Source of the DNA: Streptomyces erythrochromogenes
GTDB taxonomy: Bacteria; Actinomycetota; Actinomycetes; Streptomycetales; Streptomycetaceae
Assembly (NCBI RefSeq): GCF_036170895.1
Contig: NZ_CP108036.1
Span: 8,281,501 to 8,345,500, forward strand
Direction: 5' to 3'
Length of the DNA: 64,000 bases
The position numbers and the translations under genes were made by a program. Of the stretch, positions 35,070-43,213 are shown piece after piece (within the stretch, counting starts at the first letter, position 1; each line of letters begins with the position of its first letter). The notes beneath the pieces are model-generated. The model saw nothing but the letters and a program-made list of their open reading frames with translations, was not told the origin of the DNA and ran no database searches.

Positions 35070-35604
35070 TCACCGCAAGCATGGCTGACTGTGACCGGGT
35101 AAGGCCCGCGCTGCGAGGGGCTGCTCCCAGCTGGCGGACGCAATCACGGCATCCACGCCCGAGCGTATGCGCCTGTAACCTATGCAGGACGCGCTTCATC
35201 TTGCGGCGCAGCGCCCACCGAGCGGCCCGCACCGTCACTCGCAAACCCCATGCTGTCAGTCGCAAGAGGATCCCAGCGAGAGGTCGTCGCATCCAGCCGA
35301 CAATCATCCGGCGCCGTCTCCATTTGTGTCCGTGCCGCCCCAGGATGAACTTCACGCTTGCCTCCCGCAGCTACGGGCCGCGTTTTTGTCGTCGGCACGA
35401 CCAATTCCCGAATCAATGGGAGAAACCCTATGTGAGTCCCTGTGTGCACCTACCCGGTTTAAAACAACGAACGCTACAGCCGCCGACATCGTTGAGGATG
35501 CGCGCGGACCAGGCCGACCATGTGCCCACGACCGCATGGCCAAGGCGAGGCCGTCGACCCGCAGCGTGCCTAAGCGAAACCACGCGGATGGCATGCCCGG
35601 CGGG
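35070..35604. other. Intergenic; one uncertain basic frame
   Basis: No secure gene. A minus-strand frame starting at GTG 35355 behind GGGAGGCAAGC is very basic (VKFILGRHGHKWRRRR, then RWALRRKMKRVLHRLQ), but it runs on across the terminator and the GlsB gene without a stop. I do not call it. Confidence 0.3.
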
Positions 35605-35967
35605 CTACACGGTGCGCGTGACGGTGACCACAACGGTGACGCCCGCCGCCCTGCCTTGTTGGGCCAGGTGGGAGATGATGGCCGTCCGCACGCTTTCGCG
35701 GACCCGTCGGGCGACGTCGACGACGCGGTGGTCCTTGTCCAGGATGCAGCGCACCTCCACGTGCCAAACGCCGACCGGGGTGAGTTCGCAGCGGACACCG
35801 GCCGCCTCGGGGTGCCCGGTGGCACCTGCGGCCACGGCTTCGTACATGCGGGAGGCTGCGAGCGCCAGCCGGTCGGCGAGCGCGGGCTGGAGAGCGAGTA
35901 CGCCGGGTACGTCGAGGGCGGCCCGGGCTGCCGCTCGGTGGAGGTTCTCGCGGTGGGAGGCGTTCAT
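35605..35967 (-). CDS. Asp23/Gls24-like envelope-stress protein
   Basis: The 120-residue product starts at ATG 35967, overlapping the upstream stop (ATGA). The text DVPGVLALQPALADRLALAA, VWHVEVRCILDKDHRVVDVA and RRVRESVRTAIISHLAQQ matches the Asp23/Gls24 fold: strands followed by a long helix. Asp23 proteins gather at the membrane through AmaP-type anchors in firmicutes and answer cell-wall stress. This is the third gene of the minus arm sigma - zinc-finger/Asp23 - Asp23. Confidence 0.75.
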   Translation of the reverse strand: MNASHRENLHRAAARAALDVPGVLALQPALADRLALAASRMYEAVAAGATGHPEAAGVRCELTPVGVWHVEVRCILDKDHRVVDVARRVRESVRTAIISHLAQQGRAAGVTVVVTVTRTV

Positions 35968-36650
35968 CGTTCGCTCAGTTCGCACCGCTCGTCACCATGC
36001 ACGCGGGGGGCTCCCAGTACGGCGTTGACTTCCACGTCGACGGTGGTGACGGCGAGACCGAGGACGTGTTCGGCCGCGTGGAGGACGGCTTGGCGTACTG
36101 CCTCGGCCCGCCCTCGCAGCGGCTGGTCGAGCGTGGCTGCCACCGTGATGACGACGATATGGACGGCCTGGACGTGGGCGTCTTTCGCCGTGGCCACGCG
36201 GCAGCTGGCGGCGCGGACGCCGGGGACGGTGTCGGCGGCCCGACGCAGCACCTTCGCGGCCGCGCTCTCGGCGATCCGCAGGTCGTGATCGGGGTCGTCG
36301 AGCAGCAACATGGTGCCGAGCCGTACCTCGCTGCGGACCGCATTGATGACACGTGTGGCGAGGCGGTGACCGTCGGGTTGTTTCTCGCCGCGCAGAGCAC
36401 GGGTTGCCCGGTCCAGGGCTGTCAGCCCATCGATGGCCTCGCGGCAGTGGGGACAGCGGCTGCTGTGCGGGTCTGCTGCGCCGGCCGCGCTGCGGGCCTG
36501 TTGCCAGGCATGCCCGAGGGGGCGCCCGCAGGGCAAAAGTTCCGCACCCGCCAGCAGCTCCGCGTCGGGATGTAGCGACGCTTCAGCCGCTACGGCGTGC
36601 ACGCCTGCGGGCTCGTCGCCTGAGGCGGGGTGCGGGTCGTCTAGCGCCAT
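35964..36650 (-). CDS. Zinc-finger/Asp23 fusion, putative anti-sigma factor
   Basis: The product has 228 residues; ATG 36650 overlaps the sigma-factor stop by 10 nt. Residues 1-75 include LLPCGRPLGHAWQQARS and H-S-S-R-C-P-H-C (PHSSRCPHCREAIDGLTALD), resembling the H-x3-C-x2-C of zinc-binding anti-sigma domains. Residues 95-220 are Asp23-like (LATRVINAVRSEVRLGTMLL, VRQAVLHAAEHVLGLAVTTV). Being second in an operon behind an ECF sigma gene is the classic place for an anti-sigma factor. The combination with an Asp23 domain suggests the envelope scaffold itself controls the sigma factor. That role is inference. Confidence 0.75.
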   Translation of the reverse strand: MALDDPHPASGDEPAGVHAVAAEASLHPDAELLAGAELLPCGRPLGHAWQQARSAAGAADPHSSRCPHCREAIDGLTALDRATRALRGEKQPDGHRLATRVINAVRSEVRLGTMLLLDDPDHDLRIAESAAAKVLRRAADTVPGVRAASCRVATAKDAHVQAVHIVVITVAATLDQPLRGRAEAVRQAVLHAAEHVLGLAVTTVDVEVNAVLGAPRVHGDERCELSER

Positions 36651-37285
36651 GGGCGCATCGCCTCCATCAGAGCGCGTCGTGCGCGAAAGAGTCTGCCGCG
36701 CACCGTTTGTTCACTGCTGCCCACCACGTGGGCGATCTCTTCGTAGTGCAGGCCGTGCAGTTCCCGCAGCACCCAGCACACCCGGAGCTCGGGGCCCAAT
36801 GCCAGGAGCGCTTGCGTCAGGGCGGCTGCTGCCGCGTCCGTCTCGGCCACCTTGGGTGGTGAGCTGTTCGCATCCACGGCAGCCGGTTCGGGGACGGTGT
36901 CCAGGGGCAACGGATGGGGCCGGCGGCGCAGAGTGTTGAGGCAGCGGTTCGTCACGATGCGATACATCCAGGTGCTGAACGAGGCACTGTGCCGGAATTC
37001 CGGCAGCCGCCGCCAAGCGCTGATGAAGGCGTCTTGGACCGCGTCCTCTGCGTCTGCTCGGTTGCCGAGCAGATGCTGGGCGAGGGCGAGCAGGCGGCTG
37101 CTGTGCCGGCGGACCAGGACGGCGAAGGCGTCTTCGTCCCCTTCCGAGGCTCGTATCGCCAGCACGCTGTCGTCCAGTGCGCCTACAGCGTCCTGCTCCG
37201 TGGCGACGCCGCCGATCGGCACCGCTACCGGTCGCAGGGGGAGGTTTGCGCCAGGCTGGCGGGAGGGGTCGGTCCGGTTGCGCAT
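36641..37285 (-). CDS. ECF-type RNA polymerase sigma factor
   Basis: The 214-residue product starts at ATG 37285; upstream in-frame ATGs lack a ribosome binding site. Region 2 is FAVLVRRHSSRLLALAQHLL, NRADAEDAVQDAFISAWRRL and SFSTWMYRIVTNRCLNTLRR. Region 4 is LGPELRVCWVLRELHGLHYE and EIAHVVGSSEQTVRGRLFRA. It is followed without a gap by the zinc-finger/Asp23 gene and is divergent from the larger Asp23 operon, which is a likely target. Confidence 0.92.
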   Translation of the reverse strand: MRNRTDPSRQPGANLPLRPVAVPIGGVATEQDAVGALDDSVLAIRASEGDEDAFAVLVRRHSSRLLALAQHLLGNRADAEDAVQDAFISAWRRLPEFRHSASFSTWMYRIVTNRCLNTLRRRPHPLPLDTVPEPAAVDANSSPPKVAETDAAAAALTQALLALGPELRVCWVLRELHGLHYEEIAHVVGSSEQTVRGRLFRARRALMEAMRPWR

Positions 37286-37448
37286 CGGCCACTCGCTTCC
37301 TGCCGAAGACACTCGTTGCGGCCTGCTAGGTACTCCTCGATGGTAGGCGGGCTGCCCCGCACGAGCCGCGTGAGGAATGTCCACGCGAGGTGTCCTAAGC
37401 ATGAGGGCGCCGCACCGGCGCCCGGACATTCACCCTGGGGAGGTCCTC
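37286..37448. promoter_or_regulatory. Divergent promoter region of the Asp23/sigma module
   Basis: These 163 nt must hold promoters for both arms. The plus side has GGGGAGG 4 nt before ATG 37449. A GGAAT block at 37374 is a possible ECF-type -35, but no convincing -10 is spaced from it. Confidence 0.4.
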
Positions 37449-37928
37449 ATGTCGGACACCATCAACCCCACCTCAGGCGGAGGCGAGTCACGTCCTGCGG
37501 GCAAGGCCCTCGCGGGCCCCACCGGCGCCGGAACCGCACCCGAGTCGCGGGGCAAGACGACCATCGCCGACAGCGTGGTGGAGAAGATCGCAGGAATGGC
37601 CACCCGCGAGGTGCCGGGCATCCACAGCCTCGGCTCCGGCATGGCCCGCACGCTCGGGGCGGTGACCGACAAGGTCCCCGGCGGCCGTCCCAGCGTGAGC
37701 CGCGGCGTGAAGGTCGAGGTGGGCGAACGGCAGGCCGCCATCGATCTCGACGTCGTCGTGGAGTACGGCGTCGCCATCGTGGACATCGCCGCCGACGTCC
37801 GTACCAGCGTCATCACGGCGGTCGAACGCATGACCGGCCTTGAGGTCGTCGAGGTGAACATCGCCGTCGACGATGTCCACCTGCCCGACGAGGAGGACGA
37901 CCAGGAAGGCGAGGGACGCGTGCAATGA
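37449..37928 (+). CDS. Asp23/Gls24-family envelope-stress protein
   Basis: The product has 159 residues. After a Gly/Pro-rich N-terminus of about 40 residues comes the Asp23 fold: TTIADSVVEKIAGMATREVP, GVKVEVGERQAAIDLDVVVE, VDIAADVRTSVITAVERMTG and LEVVEVNIAVDDVHLPDEED. The C-terminus is acidic. It is the first and most canonical Asp23 gene of the plus arm, and its 3' end is within 66 nt of the next gene. Confidence 0.9.
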   Translation: MSDTINPTSGGGESRPAGKALAGPTGAGTAPESRGKTTIADSVVEKIAGMATREVPGIHSLGSGMARTLGAVTDKVPGGRPSVSRGVKVEVGERQAAIDLDVVVEYGVAIVDIAADVRTSVITAVERMTGLEVVEVNIAVDDVHLPDEEDDQEGEGRVQ

Positions 37929-37990
37929 CTCCTCGCAGCCCCCGGACTCGGCGGCCGCGAAACAACCGACGCGAAATTCAGGTGAGTGAA

Positions 37991-38170
37991 ATGAGCGCAG
38001 CAACTGTGGGCCTGCTTGCCGGCATGGCCCTTGGCTTCGCCGCATTTTTCGGCGGCTTCTGGGCGTTCCTGCTCGTGGCGTTCCTGGGCCTGGTGGGCCT
38101 GATCATCGGCCGCATGTTGCAGGGTGACCTGGAGCTGTCCGACTTCACGCGTTCCCGGAACCGGCAGTGA
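37991..38170 (+). CDS. Small membrane protein of the Asp23 operon (DUF2273-like)
   Basis: The 59-residue product starts at ATG 37991. Two hydrophobic helices (TVGLLAGMALGFAAFFGGFW and AFLLVAFLGLVGLIIGRML) are followed by a polar tail (QGDLELSDFTRSRNRQ). Small two-helix proteins of this kind accompany Asp23/AmaP genes. It overlaps the next gene (GTGA). Confidence 0.8.
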   Translation: MSAATVGLLAGMALGFAAFFGGFWAFLLVAFLGLVGLIIGRMLQGDLELSDFTRSRNRQ

Positions 38171-38571
38171 CCCCGCAAGCTGAGCCTGCGCCGCACGGGG
38201 GTGCGGCAGCCCCCACCCCGCCGGTGCTACCGGCGGCCGAACGGGGGGCCACGGTGATCCCGGACAAGGTGGTCGCCCGCATCGCGGCCCGCGCCGCAAA
38301 AGAGGCACTGGCCACGCACACGGACACCTCGATCGCTCACGCGAAACTGGCCGGTCCACGCGCCTCGGCCACCGTCGGCAGCGGCACGGCCCGGTTGGGA
38401 CTGACTCTGGACCTGCCCTACCCGGCGGACCTCGCCGGCGTCTCCCGTCGGCTGCAGGACTACGTCAGTGAGCGGGTGGCTCATTTGACCGGTATGCGCG
38501 TCACAGAAGTCACCCTTGCCATCGAGCACCTGATTCCCGCCGAGGGCCTGGAGCACCGCCGCGTGCAGTGA
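38167..38571 (+). CDS. Second Asp23/Gls24-like protein of the plus arm
   Basis: The 134-residue product starts at GTG 38167. It has a Pro-rich N-terminus, then IPDKVVARIAARAAKEALAT, ASATVGSGTARLGLTLDLPY, LAGVSRRLQDYVSERVAHLT and MRVTEVTLAIEHLIPAEGL. It is more divergent than the first Asp23 protein but has the same strand-helix order. Confidence 0.82.
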   Translation: MTPQAEPAPHGGAAAPTPPVLPAAERGATVIPDKVVARIAARAAKEALATHTDTSIAHAKLAGPRASATVGSGTARLGLTLDLPYPADLAGVSRRLQDYVSERVAHLTGMRVTEVTLAIEHLIPAEGLEHRRVQ

Positions 38572-38606
38572 ACCGGACCGCATTCCCACCGGGAAGGAGA
38601 GCCGGC

Positions 38607-39254
38607 ATGGAACGCGAGCAAGATCCCCTGGCCGAGAAGGGGCCCACCGAGACGGACGAGGCCACCTACCGCACGGTGGGGCTGCTGGACGAGCGGCCTC
38701 CGGCCAGACCACATTCTGCTGCGCGGCGCCCATGGTCCGCGCGCCGTATACCCGCCGCGCTCACAGCCCTGATCATCGCGGTCGCGGCGGGATCCCTCCT
38801 GTTCGACGTCATCAGGGTCCGTGCCGGCCAGGCCGCCGCAGGCTGGCGCATACGGCTGGCCGACGAACTGGCTGCCCGCCCGCTGGATGACCCGGCGCTA
38901 CAGATCGGGGCCGCCGTCATCGCCGTTATCGGCCTCTGGCTGATCATCCTGGCCCTGAGCCCGGGCCTTCGCCACCAGCTGCCCCTTGAGACTCCCGACG
39001 CGGAGATGCGCGCCGTACTGGACCGCGAGGCCGCGGAACTGAAGCTGCGGGATGCCGCGATGCGCGTCCCCGGGGTCAGTGCTGCCAAGGTCCGGTTCTT
39101 CCGGCATCGCATCAAGGCGCGCGCGGATGTGCGATTCCGCGCCCCCGTCGACGTCAAGGCCGATCTCCTGGTCGCTCTGCAAGAGGCCCTCGACCGGCTC
39201 GACCTCGCACGCCCTCCGTCGCTGGACGTCCGGGTACGCCCACGTCACAAGTAG
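38607..39254 (+). CDS. DUF6286-like membrane protein
   Basis: The 215-residue product starts at ATG 38607 behind GGGAAGGAGA; an upstream GTG at 38568 overlaps the previous stop but has a poorer signal. Two membrane helices (ALTALIIAVAAGSLLFDVIR and IGAAVIAVIGLWLIILALSP) are followed by a cytoplasmic domain of about 90 residues (LRDAAMRVPGVSAAKVRFFR, RVDVKADLLVALQEALDRLD type text). This matches the DUF6286 proteins that sit between Asp23 and AmaP genes in streptomycetes. It probably takes part in anchoring or organising the Asp23 layer. Confidence 0.8.
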   Translation: MEREQDPLAEKGPTETDEATYRTVGLLDERPPARPHSAARRPWSARRIPAALTALIIAVAAGSLLFDVIRVRAGQAAAGWRIRLADELAARPLDDPALQIGAAVIAVIGLWLIILALSPGLRHQLPLETPDAEMRAVLDREAAELKLRDAAMRVPGVSAAKVRFFRHRIKARADVRFRAPVDVKADLLVALQEALDRLDLARPPSLDVRVRPRHK

Positions 39255-39301
39255 TAACGCCGGTGATGTCCGCCGCCGAGCAGAAGACAGAAGGGGATCC
39301 G

Positions 39302-39904
39302 ATGAAAAGGAAATCCGCAGTCAACCGAGTTCTGCTGGCCGTGGCAGGCTTTGTCCTACTCGGCACAGGCCTCATGATCCTGGCGGGTGCCTTCGACCTT
39401 TATCGACGCTGGTCACTGGCACCACCCGACGGCTGGCCCCTTGCCACTCCCCGCGATGTCCTGCTCGCTGACGCCGACCGTACCCGCTGGGCAGACGAAG
39501 GATGGTGGTGGCCCGCAGTCATCGCCGTTTTGGCCATCGTCACCCTGCTCGCCGTGTGGTGGCTGCTGGCGCAGCTGCGCCGCACTCACCCCGGCGCCCT
39601 GTCCGTGGGCGGAGCCCACGCCGTTGATGGAGTGGAACTGCGCGAGGGTGCCCTCGGCGACGCTCTGGCCGCCGACGCCCGGCACCTGCCCGGTGTTCAC
39701 CAGGCCCGCGCACGAATGGACGGCTCGTCGAGCCGTCCCGAAGCCCATGTCGCCCTCACCCTCACACCCGACGCCGAGCCCGGCCCCGTCCTGCAGGCGC
39801 TGCGCGACGGGCCGCTGGAACGCGCCCGCCGGTCCACGGACCGGACGCTGCCTGCGAGGGCGCACCTGCGGTTGACCCAGCACAAACCCCACCGTGCCCA
39901 ATAG
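39302..39904 (+). CDS. amaP: AmaP-like Asp23 membrane anchor
   Basis: The 200-residue product starts at ATG 39302 with AGAAGGGGATC upstream. An N-terminal helix (VLLAVAGFVLLGTGLMILAG), a short external loop and a second helix (WWWPAVIAVLAIVTLLAVWW) form a hairpin, followed by a cytoplasmic domain (ELREGALGDALAADARHLPG, VHQARARM, HVALTLTPDAEPGPVLQALR). In firmicutes, AmaP holds Asp23 at the membrane. It ends the operon, 83 nt before the IS481 insertion. Confidence 0.8.
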   Translation: MKRKSAVNRVLLAVAGFVLLGTGLMILAGAFDLYRRWSLAPPDGWPLATPRDVLLADADRTRWADEGWWWPAVIAVLAIVTLLAVWWLLAQLRRTHPGALSVGGAHAVDGVELREGALGDALAADARHLPGVHQARARMDGSSSRPEAHVALTLTPDAEPGPVLQALRDGPLERARRSTDRTLPARAHLRLTQHKPHRAQ

Positions 39905-39987
39905 GGACCCTGTCCGCGGTCGAGAGTGCGAGCTTACTGCGGGTGCGTTGGGCTCTCACCGGACACCAGAGGAACCGGCGCACTAGG

Positions 39988-41043
39988 TGTATTGATCACG
40001 AGCGTTGTTGACACTCGGCAGGTCTTGAACATGGCGAAGACCTCCGGTGTGGTGGGAGCTGTCTAGGAACCCATTGCGCGACGGAGGTCTTCGTGTCCCA
40101 CCGTAATGCCCGGCTGACCGTCTTCGGTAGGCGACTGCTGGTTGAACGTGTCGCATCGGGCCGTCCGATCGCCCATGTCGCCGCCGAGATGGGTATATCG
40201 CGGGCCACCGCCCACAAATGGGTGCGGCGGTGGCGGACCGAGGGCGAGGCCGGCCTGGCCGATCGGTCCTCCCGGCCGCGGACAACCCCGCACCGAACTG
40301 CCGCCGCGATCGAGGCCCGAGTGTGTGACCTGCGGCGGGACCGCAAGCTCGGCCCCGCCCGGATCGGCCCCATCGTGGGCCTGCCCGCCTCGACCGTCCA
40401 CCGCATCCTGACCCGGCACCGCCTGCACCGACTCGCCTGGATGGACCGCCCGACCGGCACCGTGATCCGCCGCTACGAACGCGACCGGCCAGGCGAGCTC
40501 ATCCACGTGGACGTGAAGAAACCGGCCGGATACCCACCGGCGGCGGCCACAAGGCCCTGGGCCGCGAAGCCGGCCGCAGCAAGAAGTCCGGCGTGGGATT
40601 CGACTATGTCCACTCCGCAGTCGACGACCACAGCCGCCTGGCCTACAGCGAGATCCACCCCGACGAGAAGGTCGCCACCTGCGCAGACTTCCTCGCCCGC
40701 GCCGCCGCGTTCTTTCACACTCAGGGCATCACCCGCATCGAACGCGTCCTCACCGACAACGCGTGGGCCTACCGCAAGGGCCTGGCCTGGAAGGCCGTCC
40801 TGAGCGACATCGGCGCCGCCGGCAAGCTCACCCGTGCCTACCGGCCCCAGACCAACGGCAAGGTCGAACGCTTCAACCGCACCCTGCTCGAGGAATGGGC
40901 GTACCTACGGCCCTACACCTCCAACGACGAGCGGACAGCAGCCCTGGCAGACTTCCTCCACACCTACAACCACCACCGCTGCCACACCGCACTGGGCGGA
41001 CACCCGCCCATCAGCCGCGTGAACAACGCTGCGGGTCAATACA
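39988..41043 (+). mobile_element. IS481-family insertion sequence with intact target duplication
   Basis: The element is 1056 bp and starts TGTATTGATCACGAGCGTTG, ending with the inverted counterpart GCGTTGTT-type block (41018-41043, ...GGGTCAATACA). It is flanked by a perfect 6-bp direct repeat, ACTAGG, at 39982-39987 and 41044-41049. TG...CA ends and a 6-bp duplication fit the IS481 family. The transposase is interrupted by a single-base frameshift, so the copy is probably inactive on its own. Confidence 0.88.
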
Positions 41044-41048
41044 ACTAG
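40093..41048 (+). pseudogene. IS481-family transposase, one frameshift
   Basis: The first frame has the N-terminal helix-turn-helix (RLLVERVASGRPIAHVAAEM, GISRATAHKWVRRWRTEGEA), then RPGELIHVDVKK. At about 40523 one base is missing, and the second frame continues GFDYVHSAVDDHSRLAYSEI, RVLTDNAWAYRKGLAWK and YRPQTNGKVERFNRTLLEEW. The DDE triad is recognisable: D in HVDVKK, D in LTDNA, E in VERFNR. The reading frame crosses the element's right end, and its stop codon TAG (41046-41048) lies inside the target-site duplication. Confidence 0.88.
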
Positions 41049-41101
41049 GCCCTGTCCGATGGGTCGGGTGACTCGTCTGCAGGTGGATCGTTTCGAGTCT
41101 T

Positions 41102-41980
41102 ATGGGGCGGGGCGATCCTTCGGATAACGAGTGGGCTTCGTTGGAACCACACCTGCCAAAGAACCACGGACGAGGCGGGCGTGGGCAGTGTCATCGCAGA
41201 GTGATCACGGGATTCTGTGCCGGCAGCGGACCGGCCTCCCTTGGAGGGACCTGCCGCCGAGCTTCGGGAATTGGAAGACGGTTCATGGCCGTCATCGCAG
41301 GTGGTCAGCGGACGGAACATGGGAGAAGGTCCTGCGGGCGATTCAGGCCGCGGCCGACGCTGAAGGCCGGATCGGCTGGAGCATGGTCAGCGTGGACTCC
41401 AATTCCTGCCGCGGCCATCAGCACGCAGTAGGCGCTCGCTCAAGCCCAGCAAGAATCCCGGGAGAGCACAGCAGATCGGCCCAGCACCGAGTGGATGAGG
41501 CCCTGGGGCGTTCACGGGGTGGACTGACTTGCACGATCCACCTGGCCGGCGAGGGCGGGCGGCGCCCGCTCGCCTTCATCATCACACCCGGTCAGTGGGG
41601 GATGCCCCGCAGATGATCCCGTGCTTGAGCAGATCCGAGTTCCTCGGCCAGGCGGTGGACACCCACGCACTCAGCCCGACCACCTCGGTGGAGACAAGGC
41701 CTATTCCTCTCGCCGCAACCGTCATTACCTGCGGCGACGCCAGATCAAGCACATCATTCCGGAGAAGCGGGACCAACGCGCCAACCGCCGACGCCGAGGC
41801 AGCAAGGGCGGCCGACCGACCGGCTTCGATTGGGCGATCTATCGGCGTCGCAACGAAGTGGAGCGGATGATCAACCGACTCAAGAGCTTTCGAGCCGCGG
41901 CGACCCGCTACGACAAGAGAGCCTACGTTTTCCACGGCACGGTCACCGCTGCCGTGATCCGAATGTGGCTCCGCTCGTAG
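41102..41980 (+). pseudogene. IS5-family transposase, multiply frameshifted
   Basis: Pieces in three frames give a transposase of about 290 residues: MGRGDPSDNEWASLEPHLPK, RTGLPWRDLPPSFGNWKTVH, AEGRIGWSMVSVDSNSCRGH, GGLTCTIHLAGEGGRRPLAF, then RNEVERMINRLKSFRAAATR and YDKRAYVFHGTVTAAVIRMW. At least two indels (about 41160-41200 and about 41600-41620) break it. The stop at 41978-41980 is only 7 nt from the end of the convergent gene, so the usual 3' tail and inverted repeat are missing there. Confidence 0.85.
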
Positions 41981-41987
41981 TCGTGGC

Positions 41988-42689
41988 TTAACGCATGACC
42001 GGACGGTTGGCGGATGTGTACTCGTCCGCGACGGTGAAGACGCTGGCACAGCGCGGACATTCCGCTCCACCGAACAGGTGGGCAATTCCGTTGGCCAGTG
42101 CCTCCTGCCCGTCGCGGACAGTGATCCCATACATCCATCGGCCGGTTGCGGTGAGTTCCTCGGAGGCCGCCGGCCGCAGGTCCCGTCGGACCTCCTCACC
42201 CCCGTCACGCCCCTGCGAGTAGCATCCGAAGCCGCCGATGACGATCGTCACGGCCGCGCCACAGTGGGGACAGCCCACGCCCATGATGTCGTCCGTGAAG
42301 CCCTCCAGAGCGTTCGCCCAGTGGTACTCCTCTTCAACCGCGAGCAGGGCACGGAAGCACACGAGGTAGTCAGCCGGCCGCGACCGCAGGTGCCCGTCCA
42401 GCACCTCACGGAACTCCTCGATCGCCTCGGCGCAGTCAGCCAGCAGGCCATCGCAGCCGTGCCGCCCTGCCGCGCGCCCAAGGATCTTCCCGGCCAGGCC
42501 GCGCGCCTCCGCGCTGCGGGGCGCGAGACGAACCAGGCGCGGGAAGGCGGCGAAACTGGCCGGAGACAGCAGATCGTGCTCAAGGACGAGCCGCCAACCC
42601 AGCTCCTTCCACGCTTCAGGGTCGTCCTCGCGCTCCACCCGCTCCAAGAGCTCAGGAACGCGATCGACCTCGAACCAGCAGTCGCGCAT
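41988..42689 (-). CDS. Unknown protein with C-terminal CxxC pairs
   Basis: The product has 233 residues from ATG 42689. The frame is open further upstream (SPLAALGGFNAQVVDWTQ), so the true start may be a GTG near 42700, and the 5' end may have been cut by the IS end at 42783. The N-terminal half is helical and repeat-like (WFEVDRVPELLERVEREDDP, SFAAFPRLVRLAPRSAEARG). The C-terminal part holds two CxxC knuckles, VGCPHCGAAVTI and AECPRCASVFTV, about 75 residues apart, which could share a zinc ion. No function was recognised. Confidence 0.65.
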   Translation of the reverse strand: MRDCWFEVDRVPELLERVEREDDPEAWKELGWRLVLEHDLLSPASFAAFPRLVRLAPRSAEARGLAGKILGRAAGRHGCDGLLADCAEAIEEFREVLDGHLRSRPADYLVCFRALLAVEEEYHWANALEGFTDDIMGVGCPHCGAAVTIVIGGFGCYSQGRDGGEEVRRDLRPAASEELTATGRWMYGITVRDGQEALANGIAHLFGGAECPRCASVFTVADEYTSANRPVMR

Positions 42690-42856
42690 CTGTGTCCAGT
42701 CCACCACCTGGGCATTGAACCCTCCCAAGGCCGCCAGGGGCGACTCGGCCTTCGCACGAGTGTCGTGGTGACAGCTCCTGGAGACCCATCGGACAGGCCC
42801 AAGATGGGCCGTGCAGCCGCCACATCCTCCCCCTTTCATCCCGGATGCGGCGAAAT

Positions 42857-42881
42857 GCCTATCGGTTCTCTCGGCGGGTAG
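42857..42881 (+). promoter_or_regulatory. SigB-like promoter for csbD-type gene
   Basis: GCCT, 15 nt, GGGTAG. This fits GNNT-N14-16-GGGTA and lies 51 nt upstream of ATG 42933. Confidence 0.5.
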
Positions 42882-42932
42882 GGGCTGAGCAGGCTTGTAC
42901 TGCCGAGCGCGAGCTGCCGGGAGGTGAGAGAA

Positions 42933-43106
42933 ATGGGCGCAGGTAAGAAGGTCAAGAACGTCGCCAAGACGACCAAGGGCAAGGTGAAGGAAACCACGGG
43001 CAAGGCAGTGGGGAACGAGAGCCTGGAGGCCAAGGGGCAGAGGGAGCAGATGCTGGGTGATGCGAAGCAGACAGCCCAGAAGGCCAAAGACACACTGAAG
43101 CACTGA
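42933..43106 (+). CDS. CsbD-like stress protein
   Basis: This 57-residue Lys-rich protein reads MGAGKKVKNVAKTTKGKVKE, TTGKAVGNESLEAKGQ and KDTLKH. GGGAGGTGAGAG precedes the ATG. It is a near-twin of the protein at 32211. It is followed by a perfect 34-nt palindrome that separates it from the convergent gas-vesicle-associated genes. Confidence 0.9.
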   Translation: MGAGKKVKNVAKTTKGKVKETTGKAVGNESLEAKGQREQMLGDAKQTAQKAKDTLKH

Positions 43107-43144
43107 CACGCCGAGGTGAGCTGGTACGCGAGGTGGCATGGGGG

Positions 43145-43178
43145 TGAGGGCCGGCGGGAGATCTCCCGCCGGCCCTCA
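43145..43178. terminator. Perfect 34-nt palindromic terminator
   Basis: The arm TGAGGGCCGGCGGGAGA meets its exact complement with no loop bases left over. It sits between the convergent csbD-like and SRPBCC genes, so it can act in both directions. Confidence 0.75.
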
Positions 43179-43213
43179 CACGTGTCAATCGCTCCTGCTT
43201 CAAAGGGACGGCT

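Larger units (their letters stand above)
41048..42800. mobile_element. IS5-type unit whose ends enclose an extra gene
   Basis: The left end GGCCCTGTCCGATGGGTC (41048-41065) and the inverted right end at 42783-42800 (GACCCATCGGACAGGCCC) match at 17 of 18 positions. A normal IS5 copy would end soon after the transposase stop at 41980; here the matching end is about 800 bp further, beyond an oppositely oriented gene (41988-42689). No target duplication was found. Its left end overlaps by 2 nt the ACTAGG duplicated by the IS481 insertion, so IS481 probably arrived later, at the edge of this unit. Confidence 0.65.

Noticed and set aside
35070-35355. Basic minus-strand frame starting at GTG 35355 with a fair ribosome binding site
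   Set aside because: It has no stop before running antisense through the GlsB gene and its terminator, and no family resemblance.
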